From Lineus longissimus (lineage: Eukaryota > Nemertea > Pilidiophora > Heteronemertea > Lineidae), in contig NC_088320.1 in assembly GCF_910592395.1 (NCBI RefSeq), positions 3,658,001 to 3,722,000 on the forward strand: 64,000 nucleotides of DNA, given 5' to 3'. The notes below the pieces were generated by a model. It saw only the letters and a program-made list of their open reading frames with translations, was not told the DNA's origin and searched no databases. Numbering within the stretch: position 1 is the stretch's first letter; the number at the start of each line of letters is the position of its first letter. Both the position numbers and the translations under genes were made by a program. Shown here piece after piece: positions 37,501 through 48,700 of the stretch.

Positions 37501-37915
37501 TACTTTCGCCTTGATAACCAGGTTACATCAGCTGAAACGCATACGTGGCCTCGTGGTTCGACCTCGAAATGAGAAATCTGCATGCGCATCAACAAATGAA
37601 CAGATCAAACGGCGTTATTTGATAATAATTCAGGGCAAATCGTCTTTAAAAAAATGCTGAAGGCAACACTTTCCTCAGTTTTGATCTGATATCCACTTTC
37701 TTTCAGGTACAAAGTGGCTTAACTACGGTCTGATAGGTGCTTTAGTAGGTTCAACGGTTTTCATCTGCTTCTACCAACAGAAGTTCAGGCGCCTTGCAAT
37801 AGACCAGCCGGGAGAAGGCGAGGTTGACGGGTACGATGCTTTAGACGAGGGAAAAGATACGACAGAAAACGAAGGAGTAAATGAGGAAAATGAGGCGAAG
37901 AAGACAGGTTCATAG
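31594..37915 (+). CDS. SLC49A4: SLC49A4 (DIRC2)-like major facilitator transporter
   Basis: Eleven exons: 31594-31927, 33170-33260, 33556-33719, 34047-34104, 34455-34522, 34897-34944, 35771-35900, 36011-36119, 36361-36547, 37202-37384 and 37707-37915. They sum to 1581 bases (526 residues). ATG 31594 has a good context (AACATGG). A hydrophilic N terminus of about 47 residues precedes RWYILTLFCLWALTNLAFW and a dozen hydrophobic segments typical of MFS carriers. NTWGP, LLDFCGLRRVSL, LNGLGAP, WFPASERITAT and YEAGWVGF sit where the SLC49 family, DIRC2 above all, has matching blocks. The central luminal loop encoded by exons 4-6 (NPETFPGA...NTTTVPTEPSA) carries N-glycosylation sequons. The C-terminal tail is acidic. 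Mammalian DIRC2 is a lysosomal membrane transporter with reported pyridoxine transport. The substrate here is inferred only. SLC49A3 is the alternative paralogue but fits less well. Confidence 0.93.
32880..32895. repeat. poly-G run (16 G)
   Basis: An uninterrupted run of 16 G in intron 1 of the SLC49A4-like gene. Confidence 0.95.
35626..35745. mobile_element. 120 bp foldback MITE in SLC49A4 intron 6
   Basis: Perfect 20-base inverted ends (AGGGAGTTTTCGCAAACGCC at 35626-35645, complement at 35726-35745) enclose a further inverted pair, CATCCCATCGTTC against GAACAATGGGATAG. The whole element can fold on itself. It ends 25 bases before the exon 7 acceptor (35770), so it may intrude on the polypyrimidine and branch region. 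Confidence 0.85.
36930..37170. repeat. degenerate minisatellite in SLC49A4 intron 9
   Basis: Roughly nine units of about 25-30 bases vary on CAGTTTCAATGGAACTTA(CAC), for example near 36937, 36957, 36979, 37001, 37050 and 37130. The array ends about 30 bases before the exon 10 acceptor (37201). Confidence 0.8.
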
Positions 37916-38220
37916 GGCTTGGCTTACGATTCTTTCCGATAATCTGCGCGTGCTATTGCCGGATTGATTCCGTTGTAAACGTATGAAATGTTCCAGGACA
38001 GAATGTCCGGGTACAAAGGATTCTATTATGTGCTATTTTATTAGTGTGGTGTTGACGGTAATGGTCTCTCAGAACTATATACTGTACCATAATCAGTCAG
38101 AATACAATATGGCCGGGGCGACTGACGATCTTCTTGCTGCGCCTGCGTACCATACACAGGAAAGGTCTGAGCTCTAGCGTACCCATAGGTACAAGTGGAG
38201 GGGAGTACTGAAATTCGGAA

Positions 38221-38226
38221 AATAAA
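38221..38226 (+). promoter_or_regulatory. poly(A) signal of SLC49A4-like gene
   Basis: AATAAA lies about 306 bases after the stop at 37915 on the same strand, giving a short 3' UTR. Confidence 0.65.
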
Positions 38227-39089
38227 TAGTGCCTACGCGCAGTGAACGGCCCCCAATTATTTGTTCAGAACAAACGCTACCCATGACCTATGGAATTGCT
38301 TTTGGGACCCTTGGTTAGAGCTATTCTACTTTATCATTAGTTAGTATACATGCATACCAGGGTTCTCTATTTTGAAGCTCGACAATGTGTACAGTGTACG
38401 ATTTTAAAAACAACTGAAAATAAAGGGTATATTTGAAAAAAACTTGCCTCCGATCTTTTCCCCGCCAAATTTTGCTCTGCAAATATGATCCTACTCATCT
38501 TATCATCAGCGTCAACCAGAAGCGAAAGATCACAGAAGAAGCATTTGTCAGCCACAGATATTGGCATCCCGATGAGTGGTAACTTTCCATCTATATTCGC
38601 CTGGATGACGGCATCGGATCTCTTGGTGTCATGCCATTCGTACATGACATGTATATTCCTTGAAACGCTATCGTCACGTCTTGACAATAAAGTTGATATC
38701 ATTGAGGCGAAATCTATTATTTTTCTAATGATCGCCCAAGGATTCTGATCCCGATACGAAGAAATCATGTAGCTCAATCGAAGAAAAAAATCCATAGGCA
38801 GGTAGGAAGCAGTCAGGAGGCAGTTAAGCAAGTCAATTTATGACCAAATATATTGATGATGAAAATAATTGAATGAGTATGTGGGTTGGGGAAAACAATC
38901 GCATCCGAACCTTTATTTCTCTCTACCGCAATACATACAAACAGAAAATGGCTTAGTATAACTACTTGTACATTGCATATTACAGCAGCATAGCAAATAA
39001 CAAACCATATGCCATTTCGTACATTAGCATTAACTGTGATAAAACTCCGACATTTTACGCTGAATGTGTTAATAAAAACAAACCCAGAC
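38227..39089. other. intergenic stretch upstream of LamG module A
   Basis: No supported gene. A 154-codon minus-strand frame (38367-38831) has no recognisable domain or signal and no clear splice partners. The promoter of the LamG module A exons is expected in the last few hundred bases. Confidence 0.45.
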
Positions 39090-40400
39090 ATGATCATGGA
39101 TATCATCGCTGTTTTGTGCATCCTGGCCTTCATTTTCGTTTATAGTGCTTACGGTAGGTCTCATCTTTTTTTGGCCAATTCATGAAAGAGAATTCTCCTT
39201 GAAATATTTGATGCGTATTGGGTCAAAACTACAGTCAGTCAACTTGGAATATGGTACCCTTGTTCAAGAAACAAGACCATTTTTTTCCCTGCAGGAACAC
39301 CAGAACCGCTCGCATTGTGGCCACTAAATGCTACCTACGGAACAAACGAAATAACCTCCACCTTCCCTACCGAGACCAACAACGTAACCTTGGCTGAAGG
39401 TCCATGCGGCCTCAACGAAACCGCGTACGACTTCCAAAGTGACAGAAGATCTTCCTTGGGAGTCCAACACGAAGAGAAATTAAGCGTGAATGGAAGCTTC
39501 ACACTGACCTTGACAATCTTGCCGACCCCGGGGCCGTCAGATATACCAGTTTATATGCCCTTGCTGGTCTACTCGACTGGGTCTGTGAATGGCTTGAGTA
39601 TCTATCTTGAAGGCGACGAACTTTATGTTAAGATAATGTACGTGGATGGCACTGGGGAAAACACGAGGCGGAGTAGATGGAGTGCCATATCAGAAAACAA
39701 AGTATATTACCACTTTTTTGGAAACGATTTTTCTCTCAATAACGACTCTATTAACATTACGTTGTCGTTCCATGATAACTGTGCATAGTGTTGCTCTGTT
39801 GTACAACAGAGTGCTACCACATCAGTACACAAGTAAATGGACTGAGAGGTCCTCAAACTGATGGTACATGGTAGTTAGTGCTCATGTATTCATTTCGTTG
39901 TAGACCATCCCTTATTAATAGCCTGTGCATCAGCAAATAAGGCCACAAGTAATTGTTTGGTCAGAAAAACAAACAAAAATCGTAATCCGCAAAATCGTGA
40001 AAATTTTAGTTTTCTTAGAAATGTTCGCAAATCCCAAAAGATAGAGGCGCGGTTTACAGTATATGTTTCCAACCTGCACAATTCATTCAAAGCTTCCTCC
40101 TTTCTTAGGTAAGACTCAACGAATGGAACTTCATCGGCATTGCTTATAACCACAAAGACCGCAAAATCGACTTCTTGATCAATAATGCAACCGCCGAGAG
40201 TTTTCAGAAACTTGGCTACGTCTCCCCGACCGAGATGATCTTCACACCCGAAACACATCTGCACATCGGCGCTAATATACTCCATCGGCCAGAGTTTGTT
40301 GATGAGGACTTCTTTGACGGAAGGTTGGCAGAGGTGCGGTTGATTGGTGATGTGCTGTCCGTGGAAGAAATGGAGGAATTGCGGATGTCGTGTGAAGCAG
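39090..40400 (+). CDS. LamG-like module A: 5' exons (signal peptide + concanavalin-like domain)
   Basis: Three exons, 39090-39153, 39295-39701 and 40109-40400, encode 254 full codons and end in phase 1 (GCA G, then GTAAGT). Exon 1 is a signal peptide (IIAVLCILAFIFVYSAY). The rest is a LamG/concanavalin-like jelly-roll with ALWPLNATYG, TLAEGPCG, AYDF, SFTLTLTI and DGRLAEVRL blocks and several N-glycosylation sequons. It aligns block by block with module B: WPLNATYG to WPLNKTYG, and VRLNEWNFIGIAYN to VPLDVWSKVGVSYD. The module has no stop, transmembrane segment or poly(A) signal of its own. It must therefore splice onward, most simply in frame to 45775 (giving 780 residues) or to 42902 (two LamG domains). 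Exon 3 begins with GTAAGA directly after the acceptor. Whether it belongs to the same transcription unit as the downstream receptor is inference. Confidence 0.8.
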
Positions 40401-40569
40401 GTAAGTGCTTAACTCATCTTTGATAATGATTACCACAGTGCACTTCCATATGTATGGAATGCATTTGTACAGTGTGTTTAGTTTAAACCACTCCCGTGAA
40501 TGCATTCAGTCACGGACTTCGTACCGAAGTAAAAACGAGAAATCAGACAGCATCATTCATTAATGTACA

Positions 40570-40775
40570 TGAATACAAATGCACATAACATAGTCCTCCA
40601 ATCTCTCTCGTCAGGTTTCATTTAAACACACTTCATCTTCCAAAGTCCCGTTACATATTCACATAGACATCTTCTTGTTCTGCGTCCCGGTCAGAAGAAA
40701 TTACCATAAGCGTTCATTATGCACATAAGATAGTCCTCCAATAACGACAGCAGGTTTCATTTAATACTATACTTC
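40570..40775. repeat. direct repeat pair
   Basis: ATGCACATAA[CG]ATAGTCCTCCAAT followed by CAGGTTTCATTTAA occurs at about 40579 and again at about 40720. The copies are roughly 142 bases apart and about 55 bases long. They lie just downstream of the minus-strand ORF. Confidence 0.75.
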
Positions 40776-40823
40776 AATCTCTAGGTGTCCGTACGGAAAA
40801 TGACTTCATATAGCGTTGACGAT

Positions 40824-41357
40824 CTAAAAATCCTCCAAATCATAATCTAACTTCTGAGTATTCGATGGCCTCCTACGCGGCCGGGGAGGTGGAGGGGGTT
40901 GATATTTCGGATTGTCTTCAGGTGAAAGCACCTTCACCTGCACCGTATATTTCGAATTCGAACAAGCAACAGAATACTCGGCGTATTTTAGATGCCCATA
41001 GGTCCGTTCAATATCGATGACGATTTCCGTGGGTATGAAATTGATGCCTGGGGTGGATAGTTCGGGGTTCAAACCCATGACGCGACCATTTTCTATCGTT
41101 CCGCATACGGTGAATGTTGGCGGGAGACCGTAGTTCGGGACATACATGTTTGGCCCTGGATATTGTTGAGGTCCTTCTTGTCCGTAGTAATGGTGATGGA
41201 CCTTTGGGGAAGCGTTCATCACGGGGACGATGTAGGGGTGGTAGGTTGGTTTCGTGTTGTCCTCGACCTGAGCGATTGTTTCTTCAGTGTAGTACCGGGT
41301 ACGAGTCGGTTTCTTCTGGTAGCAAATCATGAAGTCATTCCCATCAAGATAGGCCAT
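40824..41357 (-). CDS. hypothetical 177-residue protein, proline- and tyrosine-rich
   Basis: This single open frame runs from ATG (context CAAAATGG) to TAG, between the two LamG exon sets and on the opposite strand. I do not recognise a family. It has no signal peptide or membrane segment. Residues 40-80 are rich in Tyr, Pro and His (VHHHYYGQEGPQQYPGP). Residues 80-145 look folded, with balanced composition and two cysteines. A proline-arginine run (PPPPPRPRRRP) precedes an acidic C terminus. Its length against chance expectation, its biased but non-repetitive composition and its good start context suggest a real gene or exon. A TGTGCAG acceptor-like site at about 41390 allows an upstream non-coding exon. 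Confidence 0.6.
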   Translation of the reverse strand: MAYLDGNDFMICYQKKPTRTRYYTEETIAQVEDNTKPTYHPYIVPVMNASPKVHHHYYGQEGPQQYPGPNMYVPNYGLPPTFTVCGTIENGRVMGLNPELSTPGINFIPTEIVIDIERTYGHLKYAEYSVACSNSKYTVQVKVLSPEDNPKYQPPPPPRPRRRPSNTQKLDYDLEDF

Positions 41358-42714
41358 TTTGCAATTCAGACGACTTGCTCAGACTGCACAGTATAGAGTA
41401 AGATACGGCTTTGATTTAAAGGGAAAATATCCAGCTTTGACAATGTGGTTGCTGTAGAAAATACTCCTGATACGGTTGCGATACGCTTTTGGAAATGATA
41501 TCTCATTCACACGAAATACGCTTTCTTCTCGCCGCTCAGAAGATTCAGCTTTTCCCCTCTATCCTGCAGGCAAGTGTCTGTAAAAGGCGAAAGTAAGCAT
41601 TCCGCTATGAGAGCTACACGCTGCATGCTATGATCAATTGGGACAAATTTACAAATTTACAACAGATTTGTAATACTTAAGACATGTAGCCAAGCACACA
41701 GGCACGGTAGCATTTTCGCTCGCATTTCTATAGTCTAACATTACTTAATGAAGCAAGTTAATACGGCACTTCTCATTTTCGGCTACTCACCATCAATAGC
41801 ACACTTGGTTTGTCGATTACACTCCACTTACAAATCCAAGGATAGTCCGTTGCACACCCAAATCAGTACACCGCACCGAAACTGCACAATGTACTGAATT
41901 TGATGAATCAAAATATATGGTAATCTTCCCTTGCTGCGCCAAGTATTGTCTTAAGCTATGTATTACGCTTGTAGGACGTTGTAGGTGGTTCTAGATGACG
42001 TCCTGAGGCTATAGACATAATCAGTGTTTGCGAAAATGTATAAGCTTGGCTTGTATATATCATTGGTGTTTGATATGCGTCGGTGCAAGGTTAAACCCAT
42101 GGGCTTTCGAATAATCCCTTTAATGGATTAACAATCTTTAAACATACGGGTTCTTGTTGTCATATCTAATCATCTACTTGGCTTTTCTGGTGACAACTTG
42201 CAAAAAAATATATAACAAGGACATTGGCCTTGGAACCATTTTGATCTTTAATTCACAAAAGTCAACCTGATATAAATGCATGAACAAAGCAGTGCCGACA
42301 GCCGTCACTTTACCAAACTCTTCACAGCCTCTTTGAATTATAGTGCGTCATTCCAGTTGCCAATACTAGACAACTATGTCATCACAGATGATAAGCCATG
42401 GAGAATCTCTGAAGTGCCGAAATTCGCCCACATCGCGATCTCTGTTTTAGTCCTTGATCGCAGATTTTGTCCTGAAAAAATTTCGATTTTCATCCTAACC
42501 GGGCCGAGAGAAACATGAAACAGGGGAGTCAATTATGGGCTAAATAGGCAGCAACAGAAAATATTTAAACACCTTTGTTTAAACACCTTCGATCTCACTT
42601 GATCAACAGGCAGACATCAATCCCGTCGAAATAGAGAGTCAAATGCAATGCAGGCCAGCCTACTGCGAACGATATTAAGTATTATGTGTATTATAAAAAT
42701 GACGCGGATTTAGC
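41358..42714. other. gene-free stretch before LamG module B
   Basis: No exon, RNA gene or mobile element was recognised. It should hold promoters for the minus-strand ORF and for the LamG module B first exon. Confidence 0.4.
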
Positions 42715-45700
42715 ATGGTGGACCAGGCAGATGTTGTTTTCGTTTTTATATTTGCGAATATCTTGCTGGAAACCCACAGTAAGTCAACACTCTTTCAATT
42801 TAAGCCGAATTTACTTTAGAAGCTGTAAGCTTGCTTTGATGTAAGAAATGCCAAACTGGAAATTCATGATTCTAAAAGTAAATATGCTGCAATATTTTCA
42901 GGTCAGCACGCACAGCCGCCAGTCGCCTTCTGGCCTTTGAACAAAACCTACGGGTGGAATAGTAAGAGCGGGACTTTCGTCACTAAGAACACACCACAAG
43001 GAATTACACTGACTGAGGGACCAGATGGTAATAAGGATTCTGCCTACAACTTCACAGGAAATGATTCCTTTATTCGAGTCTCAAAGAACCCAAAGTTGAG
43101 TTTTACGGGCAGTTTCTCGATAACCGTGATGGTGCAACCACATGGAAGCTCCCCTGCGCCTATCTTATGTTACAAAGAAGAAGGGACTGGGCCCACTGGG
43201 ACTGCTTTTGGTATCATGAATGGAAAACTGCGGCTAAGAATTTACAATACATTTCAGAAAAAGGAAGATTTTTACGTCTCGTCAGTGTCGTCTGCGTTTA
43301 GTGTTCCGCTGGATGTTTGGTCAAAGGTTGGTGTGTCGTACGACAGAGACTGGGGAGTGGTCACGTTTGTTCTTAACGACACTCGTGATGTCAAACAGAC
43401 GAAACCCGGCTTGATTCCTTTGACCACGGGTGACCTCATCATCGGGGCATGCGTAACAGACAAGCAAAGCTGGTATTTTTCCGGTGCTTTGTCATCGCTG
43501 AGGCTGTTCGACAAAGCCATATCATTCACCACGGAGAAGAAGGGTACGTCATGCTTGGTCCAACTTTCGGAAGACATGCAAGATTGTATCTCTGCTTAAG
43601 CGAGGTACACCTACACCAGCGCCCCATCCTGACCATTGAAATGTGCTTACCGTATTGGGCTAGGATATAATGAACATCAGACCCCAGCTCCAACGTTCGC
43701 GTCTCTTATATTACCAAAAGAACGTACCATGTTCGCACTTCCGGGAGGCTTAAATATCATCCTTTTGATTCCGAAATGGCTTGGAGATCAGTATGTACGT
43801 TCGTACAACCGACGAATGATTTTCGCGTTAAGGGGAGGGGTTTTTTCAAGGTCGATGAGGGGATGTGATGTCCACATAGGTCCTATACTACTTAGTGTTT
43901 CCGGCCGTTGTTAGTGGCAGATCCGCTTAACATCCCACCACTCTAACCACTTTAAAGAACAGCCAGACTGTCGAAAGCATACTTAAAATGCCAATACGTT
44001 ACTGTAGCGGCATCAGCACTAAATGGTCCTTTCGTTCTATGCTACTGTGATTCAATAAATTGTACGCCCCTTCACTTTGTAGACGACAATGTTATTCACA
44101 CACCTTCATTTGATAAATACGGAAATTTTCGGTGGGCGGCAGAAGTTTGTTCTTTCAGTCCCGTCGGCAGTTTCGGTTTGGTAGTCCGAAAAATTCACGA
44201 TTTTTAGGAGTTCGACGGTTGTAGTCTTGTTGTGCGGGGAATATTTGCGGCACATGTGTTACTAGTCCTTCAATGCAATGGCTTTTGGAATGGATGCTAT
44301 TCTGTTCTTGTATATCGCGTTGTGTAAGTAAAATCTCATTCATCATCTTTACCGCGCTGTTTCCTTCCGTCAGTGCAGGGTCAAAATGCCTACCATGATA
44401 TCACATTTCCCCTGAAACCTGATTTTCAGTGTTTGTGTGTTTCGCACTTATAGACTCTGATTTGCTATGTATAATAGTAACATTTTATTACTTTTTCTTT
44501 TCAATGAAGTTTTCTTTCAGGAGACAGATGACACATCGCAGTGGTTAAATTTCAGACTTCAGAGTAATGTTGACGTTGATTTTTAGCGATGGTGGATTAT
44601 GTATATGTACCTTAAGTTAAACCACGGATATTAAAATCCCATGTGGCTAGGGAATACCTTGAAATAGAAGTGGAATGGCCACTTTCATTACTTTTAGAGC
44701 AATAATTACCACCCCATCATATCGCCATTCCTATTGATACATGTACCCTTCCTAAACGTAACCAGTGAAAACCTTGTAATCACTGCTCAGCATTTTAGCA
44801 CTGTCATGGCTACGAACACTTGTACATGTATGCGTTTCCATGCGAACGCCAATATCCCGACTTCCAGATTCGGGTCTGAAGTACCCTTTCAACACACCTG
44901 CCTATAAATTTCCAGACACTTTTGTCATAATGAGACATACGCGGATCCGGTTAGCCAAAAGCCGATAAATTTCACATTAACGTGGCCCTCATTGGAACTC
45001 GTTATGATATAAAAGAAGTCAATTTCAAATTTGACCGATCCTAGAACCCAATGGCCAATATGCAGGGTCCACGTCATAACGACAATATATACCAAACATG
45101 CATTAGTTATTGTATTAAAATCTTGCAGATAAGGATGTGACCAACCATGGCCTTGACATCTGATCCATCAGCAGCCTTTCTAGACCTTTAGGTCTAAATG
45201 AGCCAACCACATCCATAACAGGAAATTACGAACTACGAACTTGTATATATTGTACTAGTACATAGACTTTATTTCTACAAGACGTGGAGTACATCACTAT
45301 ACTTATTGATGGAGAAATCATATATTTTTCAATGTTTGCACTCGCGAATCATTCACTTGATCCGCCATGTTTCCAAACGACGCGCACAACGTGCGCGCCA
45401 TCTATCATCAACCTTTGTAACCAATATTATAAATATCAAAAGGTCAAGACCACCTCTCCAGCCAATCACAGCGAATGTTTTGTAAACAATGCCACGCGGC
45501 GCGATCGCGCACATGGCCACTATTGTTATTGACGTATATAAACCAAGTCAAACAATCAACTGTTCATTCCCAGAAGAAGGTTCATTAAACCGAAACGTTG
45601 GAAGACGATTTGGATTACATTGTGGAGTTGTCTTTTATTTATTAACTACCATCAACAGCCTTCGATCATATTGCACTACATGTACCGCCGAGATGATTTG

Positions 45701-48700
45701 AGGACTATGACAACATATTTTATAGTTTGGTATCAAAAGTTTTCACCGAGTCGTTCCATTTGGTTCTTTTTCAGTCAGCACGTCCTCCACCACTGCAGTG
45801 GCGCCCGATTCGGAAAATGGGACGTACAAGCACAGGGCAGATCTTCATGGTAAGATCGTGCGTTCTTTCTCAAAAGATAAAGTCTCTATTGCTTTTCCTT
45901 TATTGAAAAACCTTCTTTTAAAGCAGGCACAGAGCAGCAACGAGTTTTGCACCGGTTTCGGCCGAAAACGGATTTGCCCTTCGCGAATCTGTAATGGTTT
46001 GACACACAAGCTAAATGACACGACTACTCCCGGCTGATCCAAATGGTCGCTAAAATTATCCAATTACCGGTATGTCACTAACTATTCCCTCTTTAGATAT
46101 GTAGTATGAACTTTTCTAAGTTATTCATGCATCAGCATCGTTAATCCAGTTGGCTACACCCGCTCCCCAACACCATGCATAGCCGAGGAATGGGCCTACA
46201 GCAACCTGACTGGCAACTGCTACATGTTCTTCGCCGATAAACTCACCCAGGCCGAGGCTATCGATGTGTGCAAGTCGAAGAACGGCGATCTTCTCTCCAT
46301 TCAAAACCTTGACGAGCAGAAATTTCTTGATACAGTGCTTACTTTTGATTATGAAGATTACTGGACCCTCGGCAGGAAGGATGCTTGTACGTTATGTTGT
46401 TTAAAACTACCTCTATGCTCCTTTTTAACATACCGTAGTTTATCCGATAAATATCCACCGCCAAGGGCAAGAGCCCGGCCACCACGTTTAGTCCTGGCCA
46501 CCAGCGAGTGGTTCAACCGAAGCTCGTAACATCTTCAGCTCGACAGCACCTCGCAATGCGTGGCAAATCCTCCCTCTCCCTCTTACCATGCTTACATCGA
46601 AAAGTCGCAAAGGTCAGGTCTAGAGTAGACGCCTTTCCTACACACGTGTTCCTTTCTGTGAGAAACCTTTTATCAGCAGCAACTGAAGTGACAAGGCCCC
46701 CTGGTTCTGAGAGAATCAAATGAACACCATCCAAGTGACCAAGAGCATGGGTCATTGAACTTTTATAGTCTTTGGAGCTGTTCGTGGAAATACACAACCA
46801 ACGCATCTTCATTTTAGCGGGAAACTTCACGTATGGAGGAACCGAGATTGCGTGGACTAATTGGCTTGCCGATGACCTTCTGACCACTGTCCCAGATGGC
46901 ACAGACGTCTGCCTCTGCGTTGTGAAGAACCTCTTTACCAAGGGGTTCTTCCTCATGAAGGGGAAGTGGGACACCAAACCCTGCTCGGAGAAGAAGGGCT
47001 TTGTTTGTCAGACTGTCGGTAAGTTTTGTCGAGATGCCATCGGCCACGACACCTAGGCAAGATTTCCTGCGTAAGGATAGAGTTGTGCCAACAGCAATGT
47101 CATCTGGTTCCGTTAAATGTGTTCTGTCAGTGTTGATCTTGTACTCATCCCGTCGTAACTAATCTTGTGTTTCCGTTCTTGATTTCTTGTCGTTTCTCAT
47201 TCTGCTCGTGTCTTCTGCTGCTGCTCCTCTGTTCCTCTACAATCTGTGAGCGAGCGCAACTAAACAGACCCCTCTCCTATCTTTGCACAGCTAGGCGTTG
47301 TCCGGCCATGCCCACCGCCGAGTATGTGGAACCTCATCCGCCCAAGCCGTACATCGAGCTGACGATTGACTACAAGTGCAAGCCAGGATACGTGTTGCCA
47401 AACTATACTGCCAGATACTTGGATTGGAAACAACACGAGCCAAGTAAGTACTGAACATTATTTTATTCGAATAACGAATTACAATTCATTATTCATGAAA
47501 GTGACGACACAAATCCTTGTTTTTAGCAGATTTTTCAGTCAGTTGTATAGTGAAATTGTTTTTCTCCACAGCGGGCAATGCTACAGCAAATATGACAGAG
47601 GCCTGGCAGACATCGAAGCCTAACATCACCAAGATGCCGTCCATGAAGTACGAGTGTCTGTTCTCGGCGAAGTGGAGTGACGGTTCACTCGCTCCATGCG
47701 AACGTAAGTTAACTTAAAAAACTTGTATGGCTATGGTCGGTCATCGAATTAGGCCCTTTCGACCGCCCGATTTTGCTTAGGATTGCGACTTCGCCGCTTC
47801 TTCTCGGGTCAACTGAACAGTTTTACTTAGACTCCGCATTCACCAAGTTCTGGCCACTCGGAACCTGAATCCAGGACCAGCATTACGATAACCAGTTCGA
47901 AAGACGACAGTATTTGTCACCAGAACAGGATTCACCTTAAAAGATAGAGAACGAAGAAAAAGAAGATTACACCATGTCCATGTATGTTACCCATTGGCAA
48001 CATGTGAATTGAAGTCTCCTTCAGATTGAATCTCATTCATCTTCAGCTTCAAGCTGCAAGGTCCCCCCAGACGTAAAGCACGCTGACCGGAACTCCAGCG
48101 AGAGGGTGTTTCCATCCTGGATCGAGTACACTTGTCAACACGGATGGCACTGGAAGTTTGGTATAAACACCAGCTTTAAGGTGGCCTGGTGTGGCCCCGA
48201 TACTGAGTGGATAGACGTCCCGCCGGACTGCGAGCGTAAGTGTGGTTGCATTTTGGTTTGTTCTGTAATTTTATCAAGCTTGGATGACGTCCTGCAGCCG
48301 CATCAGCCCATCGTTTTGGTTTTTGGCAATCTTGTCTTGTCGTTGGCACCCTGCAACAGGCAATGCAGCTGTCTCGCTGTTTCTGTATATGAAACGTTGG
48401 TTGGATCTCAAAAGATTGATATCTACTCATTACATGATTGATATATCTCTGATGATGTTAGGAAACCTCCTGAATGCAGAGATTCTCAATGCCAGTTTTG
48501 TTATGTAATTTGATGTTTTTCAGCGGTCGAATGCGAACCCTTTCCCCGGGTGGGTAACGCCACCGTCAACTCGGCCAACAATCGCTTCAAGGAGACTGTC
48601 ATTTGGACATGTAATCCTGGCTGGATGTTTCCGGACCGTAATGTCAGGCATTGGGTCGGCTGCAGGGAAAACTTCGTCAACTGGCAGATCGGCAGGTGGA

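Noticed and set aside
38367-38831. 154-codon minus-strand frame between the transporter and LamG module A
   Set aside because: No signal peptide, domain or homologous block was recognised. Its length alone is not enough, though a transposon remnant cannot be excluded.
39702-39788. Read-through of LamG module A exon 2 to a stop at 39788
   Set aside because: The donor at 39702 joins in phase 0 to 40109, where the sequence aligns with the matching part of module B. The read-through frame is intron.
45900-46037. Frame with an LDL-receptor-class-A-like cysteine pattern (EFCTGFGRKRICPSRICNG)
   Set aside because: It lacks half the needed cysteines and the acidic calcium motif. It sits between the linker and lectin exons, which already join in phase 1 without it.
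46120-46150. Apparent phase mismatch at the lectin exon
   Set aside because: The first acceptors I tried (46130 and 46135 area) gave the wrong phase. The acceptor ending at 46149 restores phase 1 and an open frame, so no frameshift is needed.
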